Positions 1 to 5,813 of a stretch of 8,880 bases of DNA are shown piece after piece (the stretch's first letter is position 1; each line of letters begins with the position of its first letter). Position numbers and translations under genes: made by a program. The notes under the pieces were generated by a model. The model was given only the letters and a program-made list of their open reading frames with translations, was not told the DNA's origin and ran no database searches. The DNA comes from Vescimonas cirricatena (GTDB taxonomy: Bacteria > Bacillota > Clostridia > Oscillospirales > Oscillospiraceae): assembly GCF_020687045.1 (NCBI RefSeq), contig NZ_JAJEPW010000088.1:1-8880 (forward strand). Direction: 5' to 3'.

Positions 1-204
1 GATTGCTGTTCTAAATTCAGAATGGCGGTTCACAATCGTTGTAATGTAATAAAGCATTGCTGGATATAATTTCATTTATTTTTTCTTTATTTGTGTAATA
101 TCCACTTTAACAGTCATGCTGTATGTGCAAGGTATATTCGTAAAGTAGTGTTCAAAATACTCTTTCCGCTTCCAACTGTTTCTATCAATTTTTTCAAATA
201 CCAT
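1..204 (-). pseudogene. cat: Chloramphenicol acetyltransferase, 5' part, with in-frame stop (catP/catD-like)
   Basis: Reading the minus strand from ATG at 204, the product begins MVFEKIDRNSWKRKEYFEHY and continues through CTYSMTVKVDITQIKKK, which I recognise as the N-terminus of the CatP/CatD type of chloramphenicol acetyltransferase. This enzyme acetylates chloramphenicol with acetyl-CoA as a cytoplasmic trimer. Codon 43 (positions 78-76) is TAA. The same frame resumes at once with MKLYPAMLYYITTIVNRHSE up to the window edge, again matching the family, where I recall a glycine at the stop position. There is no frame change, so this is a nonsense codon, not a frameshift. The catalytic histidine region lies outside the window. 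A GAGGGT ribosome site (216-211) precedes the ATG by six bases, and a good promoter lies further upstream. An ATG directly follows the TAA, so reinitiation is possible, but that product would lack 43 residues and is probably inactive. The AT-rich composition differs from the rest of the window and suggests separate acquisition. Family identity is quite certain; loss of function is inferred. Confidence 0.85.
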
Positions 205-238
205 TTTAGTACCCTCACAAATTTCGATTACTGATTTT

Positions 239-267
239 ATTATACTTAAAGACCATGAACAATTCAA
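239..267 (-). promoter_or_regulatory. Sigma-70-type promoter of the cat gene
   Basis: On the minus strand there is TTGAAT (267-262), a spacer of exactly 17 bases, and a perfect TATAAT (244-239). The cat start codon lies 34 bases downstream of the -10 box at 204, preceded by a GAGGGT ribosome site. The promoter sits in the gap between the divergent cat and replication genes, so the two could affect one another. No equally good promoter is visible for the plus-strand replication gene. Confidence 0.7.
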
Positions 268-290
268 CCACAGAAAGCGAGGTATCAACC

Positions 291-2189
291 ATGTATTACA
301 CTCAAGAACAAATAGACCGCGCCAACCAAGCCGACCTTGTTTCTTTCCTGCAATCACAGGGCGAGCAGCTTACCCGCGCCGGGAACGAGTACCGCTGGAA
401 ACGGCACGACAGCTTGACCGTCCGGGGAAACAAATGGTACAGGCACAGCCAAAGCAAAGGCGGCGCACCTGTTGATTTTGTCATGGAGTTTTTCGGCAAG
501 AGCTTTACCGAAGCCGTTGAACTGCTGACAGGAGAAAAAGGAACCGCACCGCCGGACAGACCAAGCCCCGCGCCCCTCTCTGACTTCCGACTACCACCCC
601 GCAGCACCGACAACCGCATAGCGAGGAACTACCTCACAGCCACCCGCCGCATTGATGAAGATGTGACGGGCTTTTTCTTTGCCAGCGGTGATATTTACGA
701 GGAAGCCGCCCACCATAACGCCGTATTCGTCGGCAGAGATGAAAGCGGCATACCGCGACATGCCCACCAGCGCGGCACAGCCGGGAGCTTCCGGCTTGAT
801 GTGAAAGGCAGCGACAAAGCCTTTAACTTCTGCTACCGGGGCGAGGGCGAAAGGCTTTTTGCCTTTGAAGCCCCGGTTGACCTGTTATCTTTTCTCTGCC
901 TGTTCAAAAAGGCATGGCAGAAACAGAGCTATTTGTCATTGGGCGGCGTGGGAGAAAAAGCCCTGTTGCGTTTCCTCTCTGACCGTCCGAACATCAAGAC
1001 CGTTTACCTCTGCCTTGACAGCGACCAAGCCGGAAGTGACGCTTGCAGCCGCCTTGCGGAGCTTGTGCCGGAGGGATATACCGTCCACCGCCTTGTGCCG
1101 CTTTACAAGGACTGGAACGAGGTATTGCAGCACCGGGCAGAAATCACAGACGGGAAGTATATCCGGGAAGCGATTTACGGCTTGAAAGAGCCAACCCAGG
1201 AGGAAACCGTTGAGATTATCCGCATGAGCGAGGTTGATACACAGACCGTTGAATGGCTATGGGAGCCGTATATTCCCTTTGGGAAAGTAACCATTGTGCA
1301 AGGCAATCCCGGCGAGGGCAAGACCACTTTTGCCCTACGCCTTGCTGCCGCCTGCACCACCGGGGGAACGCTGCCGGGAATGAAACCCTTGCCGCCATTC
1401 CAAGTGATTTACCAGACCGCCGAGGACGGTTTGGGTGATACCGTCAAGCCCCGCTTGATAGAAGCCGCCGCAGACCTTGGCCGGGTGCTTGTGATTGATG
1501 AAGCAAAACGGGAGCTTACCCTGTCCGACGAGCGCATAGAGAAAGCAATCATACAGAACGGGGCGCGTCTGATTATCCTTGACCCCATACAGGCGTACAT
1601 GGGCGAAAAAACCGACATGAACCGGGCGAACGAAGTGCGCCCCATGTTCCGCCGCCTTGCCGATGTTGCCGAGCGTACCGGGTGCGCCATTATCCTTATC
1701 GGACATCTCAACAAAGCTGCCGGAGGGCAGAGCGCATACCGGGGCTTAGGTTCTATCGACTTCCGCGCCGCAGCAAGGAGCGTCCTGCTGATTGGGCGCG
1801 TGAAGCGAGAGCCGAATGCGCGCGTTATCGTCCATGACAAATCTTCCCTTGCGCCGGAGGGCAAGCCCGTTGCCTTTTGCCTTGACCCGGAAACGGGCTT
1901 TTCGTGGATAGGCGAATATGATATAACCGCCGACGAGCTGCTGTCCGGCGCGGGCGGGAACACCGCCACCAAGACCGAACAGGCGGAACGTCTGATACTG
2001 GATTTACTGGCAGACGGGAAAGAGCTTGCCAGCGAGGAAATCGTAAAAGCAGCCGCCGAAGCCGGAATATCCGAAAGGACGGTACAGAACGCCAAGCGCA
2101 ACATGGGCGGCATTTTAGGCGCAAGGCGTGTCGGCGGTCAATGGTACAACTTCATCAAGAGGAAGCGGCCACCCGAACCCGCAAGCTGA
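291..2189 (+). CDS. Replication protein: primase-like/DUF3991, Toprim, RecA-like ATPase (AAA_25) and winged helix
   Basis: This 632-residue protein resembles the RepA-like helicase-primases of Firmicutes mobile elements. Residues about 1-85 look like a CHC2 primase zinc-binding domain (ending DFVMEFFGKSFTEAVELL) but lack the zinc-binding cysteines. A DUF3991/Toprim_2 region follows, with the Toprim glutamate at E193 (FAFEAPVDLL) and the DxD motif at 243-245 (CLDSDQAG). The RecA-like ATPase has Walker A GNPGEGKT at 338-345 and Walker B LIILDP with D431, then IILIGHLNK. Residues about 561-632 form a likely winged helix (SEEIVKAAAEAGISERTVQN). I prefer the ATG at 291: AGCGAGG lies 8 bases upstream, whereas an earlier in-frame ATG at 255 lacks a ribosome site and falls near the cat promoter. 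The likely role is unwinding or priming during replication of the element. By eye it uses CTT for leucine more often than the conjugation genes downstream, hinting at another origin. It probably belongs to a separate mobilizable element joined to the ICE near 2275. Domain calls are firm; the exact replication role is inferred. Confidence 0.85.
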   Translation: MYYTQEQIDRANQADLVSFLQSQGEQLTRAGNEYRWKRHDSLTVRGNKWYRHSQSKGGAPVDFVMEFFGKSFTEAVELLTGEKGTAPPDRPSPAPLSDFRLPPRSTDNRIARNYLTATRRIDEDVTGFFFASGDIYEEAAHHNAVFVGRDESGIPRHAHQRGTAGSFRLDVKGSDKAFNFCYRGEGERLFAFEAPVDLLSFLCLFKKAWQKQSYLSLGGVGEKALLRFLSDRPNIKTVYLCLDSDQAGSDACSRLAELVPEGYTVHRLVPLYKDWNEVLQHRAEITDGKYIREAIYGLKEPTQEETVEIIRMSEVDTQTVEWLWEPYIPFGKVTIVQGNPGEGKTTFALRLAAACTTGGTLPGMKPLPPFQVIYQTAEDGLGDTVKPRLIEAAADLGRVLVIDEAKRELTLSDERIEKAIIQNGARLIILDPIQAYMGEKTDMNRANEVRPMFRRLADVAERTGCAIILIGHLNKAAGGQSAYRGLGSIDFRAAARSVLLIGRVKREPNARVIVHDKSSLAPEGKPVAFCLDPETGFSWIGEYDITADELLSGAGGNTATKTEQAERLILDLLADGKELASEEIVKAAAEAGISERTVQNAKRNMGGILGARRVGGQWYNFIKRKRPPEPAS

Positions 2190-2233
2190 AAGTGCAAAAC
2201 GCAGACCCTTTGCACTTTGCACTTTCGCACTTT
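2189..2233. repeat. GCACTTT direct repeats with an inverted copy
   Basis: GCACTTT occurs three times in a row at 2212-2218, 2219-2225 and 2227-2233. AAAGTGCAAA at 2189-2198 is a perfect 10-base inverted complement of TTTGCACTTT at 2209-2218, with a 10-base loop between. A partial copy, GCACTT, is at 2264-2269. The stem is AT-rich and has no T-run, so it is a poor intrinsic terminator. The position directly behind a replication gene fits iterons, or a fold or regulatory site at the 3' end of the message. Function is not known. Confidence 0.5.
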
Positions 2234-2337
2234 CACGATAATTTGCGTCAATAACTCAAAAAAGCACTTGACAAAACGCTTCATGGGGATCTGAAAAAGA
2301 TATACGCCCTTTTGTCGATCCCAAGTTTGAAAACAAT

Positions 2338-3825
2338 ATGCTGCTGACCGCCACGGAACGGCTCACCATGAACACCCGTCCGAAAAATCCCGCCAACGCC
2401 CGCAACCTCAATTTCTGTGGCATCGGCTCGTCCGGCTCGGGCAAGACCCGCTTTTGGCTCACGCCGCAACTCCTGCAAGCTCATTCTTCCTATGTGGTGG
2501 TAGACCCCAAGGGCGGTGTGCTGGGGCAGGTCGGCTCGTTTTTGCAAAAACGGGGCTACAAAATTAAGGTGTTCAACAGCATAGACTTTTCCAAGTCCAT
2601 GCACTACAACCCTTTGTCATATATCCGCAATGAGGCCGACATCCTGAAATTCGTGAACGCCCTGATCACCAACACCAAGGGCGAGGGCAAGGAGGGCGAT
2701 CCGTTCTGGACGAAAGCGGAAACGCTTTTGTACTGCGCCCTGATTGCCTATATCATTTTTGAGGGGCCTGCCGAGGATCGGAATATGAATACGCTGGTGG
2801 ATATGATCTCCGGCATGGAGGTCAAGGAGGATGACGAAAACTATAAAAACGCCGTGGATTATATGTTTGATGGTCTTGCCAAACGCAAGCCGGATTGCTT
2901 CGCCGTGAAGCAATACCGTAAATTCAAGCTAAGCAGCGGCAAGACGGCCAAAAGCATACTTATTTCCTGCGGCGCACGTCTGGCCCCCTTTGACATCCCC
3001 CAGCTTCGGGAGATCATGTCCTATGACGAGCTGGAGCTTGACCGCATGGGAGATCGCCGGACGGCGACATTCTTCTGCATCAGCGACACGGACAGTACCT
3101 ACAATTTCCTTGTGGCGCTGGCCTTTTCGCAGATGTTCAATCTACTGTGCGAACGGGCGGACAATGTTCACGGTGGACGGCTGCCCCATCATGTGCGGGT
3201 ACTGTGGGACGAGGCGGCCAATACGGGACAGGTGCCCCAGCTTGAAAAGCTGGTGGCCGTCATCCGCTCCCGTGAGATCAGCCTGTGCCTGCTGTATCAG
3301 CAGCTCGCCCAATGCAAGGCCATCTACGATAAGAACGCGGAAACCATCCTCGGCAACATGGATAGTGTGCTGTTCCTCGGCGGACGCGAAAGCTCCACCA
3401 TCAAGGAAATTTCGGAGAATTGGTTGGGGAAAGCCACCATCTCCATGCAGACCGAGGGCCGTTCACGGGGTCAGTCCGAAAGCTACAGCCAGAACACCCA
3501 GCGGCTGGGCCGGGAGCTGATGACCCCCAGTGAGCTTGCTACCATGCCCGGAGATCGGTGCATTTTGCAGCTTCGGGGACTGCCGCCGTTCTATTCCAAG
3601 AAGTACGATTTGAAGCAGCATCCCAACTATAAATACACCGCCGAGGCCGACAAGGTGAAAAACGCTTTTGACCTCAACAGCCTTGTGACGCGGCGGATGG
3701 ACAAGCTCAACCCCAACGAAACCTATACCGTTTACAAGGTGGACGTGCCGGACGCGGCGCTCACAGGCGAGGACGAGGACATCCTCAACTATGACGACCT
3801 CGACGACCCGGACGCCTTTGTATAA
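2338..3825 (+). CDS. virD4: VirD4/TraG-family type IV coupling protein, N-terminally truncated
   Basis: The coupling protein links the relaxase-DNA complex to the mating channel and uses ATP to drive DNA export. From ATG 2338 it has 495 residues. Walker A is GSSGSGKT at 30-37 (in FCGIGSSGSGKTRFW), followed by HSSYVVVDPKGGVLGQVG. Walker B is VLWDEAANTGQVP with D291/E292. It ends in an acidic tail (DEDILNYDDLDDPD). It matches the CD1115-type VirD4 of Clostridia ICEs almost throughout. Full-length relatives are near 600 residues, with two N-terminal membrane helices that are absent here. Family-like sequence (ASWGSEKDIRPFVDPKFENN) reaches upstream in frame to about 2275, where a TGA at 2269-2271 closes the frame; no good ribosome site precedes 2338. 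The 5' end has therefore been lost by insertion or recombination, and any product would be a soluble ATPase core without its anchor. A hairpin repeat starts at the base after its stop. Family is certain; functionality is doubtful. Confidence 0.9.
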   Translation: MLLTATERLTMNTRPKNPANARNLNFCGIGSSGSGKTRFWLTPQLLQAHSSYVVVDPKGGVLGQVGSFLQKRGYKIKVFNSIDFSKSMHYNPLSYIRNEADILKFVNALITNTKGEGKEGDPFWTKAETLLYCALIAYIIFEGPAEDRNMNTLVDMISGMEVKEDDENYKNAVDYMFDGLAKRKPDCFAVKQYRKFKLSSGKTAKSILISCGARLAPFDIPQLREIMSYDELELDRMGDRRTATFFCISDTDSTYNFLVALAFSQMFNLLCERADNVHGGRLPHHVRVLWDEAANTGQVPQLEKLVAVIRSREISLCLLYQQLAQCKAIYDKNAETILGNMDSVLFLGGRESSTIKEISENWLGKATISMQTEGRSRGQSESYSQNTQRLGRELMTPSELATMPGDRCILQLRGLPPFYSKKYDLKQHPNYKYTAEADKVKNAFDLNSLVTRRMDKLNPNETYTVYKVDVPDAALTGEDEDILNYDDLDDPDAFV

Positions 3826-3848
3826 CCTCTGGTCACGGTGGCCAGAGG
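3826..3848. repeat. Palindromic junction repeat, copy 1
   Basis: CCTCTGGTCACGGTGGCCAGAGG begins at the base after the virD4 TAA. Its 19-base core, TCTGGTCACGGTGGCCAGA (3828-3846), is a near-perfect palindrome about a central G, with one T·G mismatch. The two outer base pairs are C-G and C-G. The same core occurs at 5046-5064 and 6345-6363. It could act as an RNA hairpin between genes or as a DNA-level protein or recombination site. Confidence 0.85.
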
Positions 3849-3855
3849 AGTAGCT

Positions 3856-3879
3856 GCCGCCAGAAATGGCGGCTTTTTT
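3856..3879 (+). terminator. Intrinsic terminator between virD4 and the Maff2 gene
   Basis: GCCGCCA (3856-3862) pairs perfectly with TGGCGGC (3867-3873) around a GAAA tetraloop, followed by six Ts (3874-3879). This is a standard Rho-independent terminator shape. Its place inside what looks like one conjugation operon suggests attenuation or partial termination that lowers channel-gene expression relative to virD4, unless a promoter lies just downstream. I do not see a clear one before 3918. Confidence 0.75.
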
Positions 3880-3884
3880 CATGG

Positions 3885-3902
3885 CCGGGGCTTTGCCCCC
3901 GG
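3885..3902 (+). other. GC-rich hairpin just upstream of the Maff2 ribosome site
   Basis: CCGGGGC (3885-3891) can pair with GCCCCCGG (3895-3902) around a TTT loop, with one bulged C. It lies seven bases before GGAGG (3909-3913), so it could shield the message end or tune translation of the small membrane protein. No T-run follows, so it is not a terminator. Confidence 0.5.
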
Positions 3903-3917
3903 AGAAATGGAGGACTT

Positions 3918-4130
3918 ATGCAGTTTTTTGCTTCTGCCGTTACTACCCTGCAAACGCTCGTCGTGGCGCTGGGCGCTGGACTTGCCGTGTGGGGCGTGGT
4001 CAATCTGCTGGAGGGCTACGGCTCGGATAACGCAGCGGCCAAAAGCCAGGGCATCAAGCAGCTCATGGCGGGCGGCGGCATCATCGTGCTGGGCACGACC
4101 CTGATCCCTCTGCTGTCTACCCTGTTTTAA
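3918..4130 (+). CDS. Maff2-family small membrane protein of ICEs
   Basis: This 70-residue protein (MQFFASAVTTLQTLVVALGA...) matches the Maff2 family found between virD4 and virB6 in Clostridia ICEs. Two hydrophobic helices are visible at about 11-31 (VVALGAGLAVWGVVNLL) and 50-68 (MAGGGIIVLGTTLIPLLSTL). They are joined by a polar, charged loop, GYGSDNAAAKSQGIKQ. The size and two-helix layout recall VirB2-type pilin or small channel subunits, but that role is an inference. The ATG follows GGAGG at 3909-3913. It ends 12 bases before the virB6-like start, so the two are probably cotranscribed. A terminator and other hairpins lie directly upstream, the most structured stretch of the operon. Confidence 0.85.
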   Translation: MQFFASAVTTLQTLVVALGAGLAVWGVVNLLEGYGSDNAAAKSQGIKQLMAGGGIIVLGTTLIPLLSTLF

Positions 4131-4142
4131 GGGTAGCTGCCG

Positions 4143-5009
4143 ATGGGTATTCTCACCGAATGGATCACGGAATGGCTCAAAGGGCTTTTAATCGAGGGCA
4201 TCATGGGAAACCTCGAGGGGCTGTTTGACACGGTGAATACCCGCGTCGGGGAAATATCCGTACAGGTGGGGACTACCCCGGCGGCATGGAACGCCGGGGT
4301 GTTCTCCCTGATACGGCAGCTTTCCGAAACGGTGATATTGCCGATTGCCGGATTGATCCTGACCTTCGTTGCCACCTATGAGCTGATCCAGATGATACTG
4401 GAAAAGAACAATATGCACGAGTTCGATGTGGCGAATATCTACAAATGGGTATTCAAAACCACTTGTGCCATCCTGATCCTGTCCAACACATTCAATATCG
4501 TCATGGCGGTCTTTGACGTGTCCCAAAGCGTGATCGCAAGCGCGGCGGGCATCGTCACAGGCGCAACCAACATCACGCCGGATATGCTGGCCGATCTGGA
4601 AATGACCCTTGAAACGATGGAGCTTGGCCCTCTGCTGGGCCTGTTTCTGCAATCGTTCCTCATTAAGTTTACCATGCTGGCGCTGAACATTTTTATTTTC
4701 GTGATCGTATATGGCCGCATGATCGAGATATATCTGCTGACCAGTTTAGCGCCCATCCCCGTGGCGACGCTCTCCAACCGGGAGCTTGGCACGATGGGCC
4801 AGAATTATCTGCGCTCCCTGTTTGCCGTGGGCTTTCAGGGTATGCTGATCCTTGTCTGCGTGGCGATCTATGCGGTGCTCATTCAGGGGATCGCCACAAG
4901 CGGAGATCCTATCGGCGCGATTTGGGGCTGTATCGGCTATACGGTGCTTCTGTGCTTCATGCTGATGAAAACCGGGACGATCTCCAAAAGCATCTTCAGC
5001 GCCCATTGA
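4143..5009 (+). CDS. VirB6/TrbL-like polytopic conjugation channel protein
   Basis: The 288-residue product is an inner-membrane component of the mating channel, similar to the CD1112-type VirB6/TrbL proteins of Clostridia ICEs. After an amphipathic N-terminus (WITEWLKGLLIEGIMGNLEG), hydrophobic segments lie at about 64-86, 105-125, 165-205 (probably two helices), 226-250 and 258-275. The conserved region GRMIEIYLLTSLAPIPVATL at 191-210 is typical of the family. The start ATG has a modest ribosome site (AAGGG, 4129-4133) overlapping the Maff2 stop, consistent with translational coupling. In relatives the next gene is usually prgI-like; here a palindromic repeat and two methyltransferase genes intervene. 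Confidence 0.88.
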   Translation: MGILTEWITEWLKGLLIEGIMGNLEGLFDTVNTRVGEISVQVGTTPAAWNAGVFSLIRQLSETVILPIAGLILTFVATYELIQMILEKNNMHEFDVANIYKWVFKTTCAILILSNTFNIVMAVFDVSQSVIASAAGIVTGATNITPDMLADLEMTLETMELGPLLGLFLQSFLIKFTMLALNIFIFVIVYGRMIEIYLLTSLAPIPVATLSNRELGTMGQNYLRSLFAVGFQGMLILVCVAIYAVLIQGIATSGDPIGAIWGCIGYTVLLCFMLMKTGTISKSIFSAH

Positions 5010-5043
5010 GAAAGGAAAGGTGATCTTATCGCTGATACCGCCG

Positions 5044-5066
5044 CTTCTGGTCACGGTGGCCAGAAG
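5044..5066. repeat. Palindromic junction repeat, copy 2
   Basis: CTTCTGGTCACGGTGGCCAGAAG carries the same 19-base core (5046-5064) as copies 1 and 3. Its outer pairs are C-G and T-A, where copy 1 has C-G and C-G, so both sides changed together and the palindrome was kept. It lies between the virB6-like stop and the first conserved methyltransferase residues, where that gene lacks a normal start codon. Positions 5046-5066 are identical to 6345-6365. Confidence 0.85.
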
Positions 5067-5108
5067 CCGATCCCGGAGGGCCTGCATCTCTCCGACGGCA
5101 TTGAGGGC

Positions 5109-5813
5109 TTGCGCTCCCTGCCAAAGCATAGCGTGGATATGCTTCTGACCGATCCGCCCTACGGCACCACTCGGAACTTTTGGGATGTGCCGCTGCCGCT
5201 GCCGGAGTTGTGGGAGGCGGTGCGCTGGGCGGTGAAGCCCAACGGAGCCATCCTGTTTTTCGCTCAATGCCCTTATGACAAGGTGCTGGGCGCATCCAAC
5301 CTCCCCATGCTCCGTTATGAGTGGGTATGGTACAAAAGCCGCTGCACGGGTTTTCTCAACGCCCGCCGCGCTCCGCTGAAAAAGACGGAGAATATTCTGG
5401 TGTTCTACCAGAAGTCCCCGGCCTACTTTCCGCAGTTTGAACAGGGCAAGCCGTACAAGAAAATCCACCGTTGCAGCGGGAACAGCCCCAACTACGGAAA
5501 GTTTGAACGCAGCAGCGGCGAGTCCGATGGGCGGCGCTTTCCGGGGAACGTGCTGGCGTTCCCCACGGTGACAACCACCGTGCATCCCACGCAGAAGCCC
5601 GTGGCCCTGTGCGAGTACCTGATCCGCACCTACACACGCCCTGGCGAGGTGGTGGCGGACATCTGCGCTGGCTCCGGCACAACTGCCGTGGCCGCGCTGA
5701 ACACGGGCCGCCGCTTCGTCTGCTTTGAAACCGCCCCGGCCTTTTACGGTCCCGCCACGGAGCGCATCCGGCGGGCGCAGGAGGCTGTGGCATCTGGAGG
5801 GAAAGGAGAATGA
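5109..5813 (+). CDS. DNA amino-methyltransferase, beta class (N6-adenine or N4-cytosine)
   Basis: This protein of about 234 residues (PF01555, N6_N4_Mtase type) transfers a methyl group from S-adenosylmethionine to an exocyclic amino group in DNA. Catalytic motif DPPY is at 15-18 (VDMLLTDPPYGTT). The C-terminal part has HPTQKP at 159-164 and the AdoMet-binding motif DICAGSGTT at 184-192. Catalytic motif before AdoMet motif is the beta-class order. DPPY rather than SPPY favours adenine. The start is uncertain. TTG 5109 is the only ATG/GTG/TTG start in frame after the virB6 stop, yet family-like residues (LHLSDGIEGLRSLP) begin near 5082. The frame is open back to 5010 through the palindromic repeat, with a ribosome-like GGAAAGG (5014-5020) seven bases before a non-standard ATC at 5028. 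No endonuclease is adjacent, so this is an orphan enzyme, possibly protecting against restriction in recipients. It overlaps the next gene by four bases (ATGA). Confidence 0.85.
   Translation: MRSLPKHSVDMLLTDPPYGTTRNFWDVPLPLPELWEAVRWAVKPNGAILFFAQCPYDKVLGASNLPMLRYEWVWYKSRCTGFLNARRAPLKKTENILVFYQKSPAYFPQFEQGKPYKKIHRCSGNSPNYGKFERSSGESDGRRFPGNVLAFPTVTTTVHPTQKPVALCEYLIRTYTRPGEVVADICAGSGTTAVAALNTGRRFVCFETAPAFYGPATERIRRAQEAVASGGKGE

Noticed and set aside
255..290. Earlier ATG for the replication protein at 255
   Set aside because: No ribosome site precedes it, the twelve extra residues (NNSTTESEVST) look non-conserved, and ATG 291 has AGCGAGG upstream.
205..357. Upstream extension of the cat reading frame to a minus-strand start at 357
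   Set aside because: It runs through the cat promoter and the start of the replication gene. The family start is the ATG at 204 with its own ribosome site.
1409..2113. 234-codon minus-strand open frame opposite the replication gene
   Set aside because: It is Ser/Arg/Ala-rich, matches no family and lies fully opposite a gene with clear motifs.
2268..2304. TTGACA at 2268-2273 as a virD4 promoter
   Set aside because: No -10 box lies at a workable distance; the nearest, GATATA at 2299, is 25 bases away, and the position falls at the breakpoint.
3838..4104. Plus-strand GTG reading frame of 88 codons
   Set aside because: It overlaps the Maff2 gene in another frame, crosses the terminator hairpin and has a composition typical of a shadow frame.
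5020..5148. Small GTG frame starting VILSLIPPLLVTVARS between virB6 and the methyltransferase
   Set aside because: The ribosome-like bases touch the start codon, and its later residues are the shadow of the methyltransferase gene.
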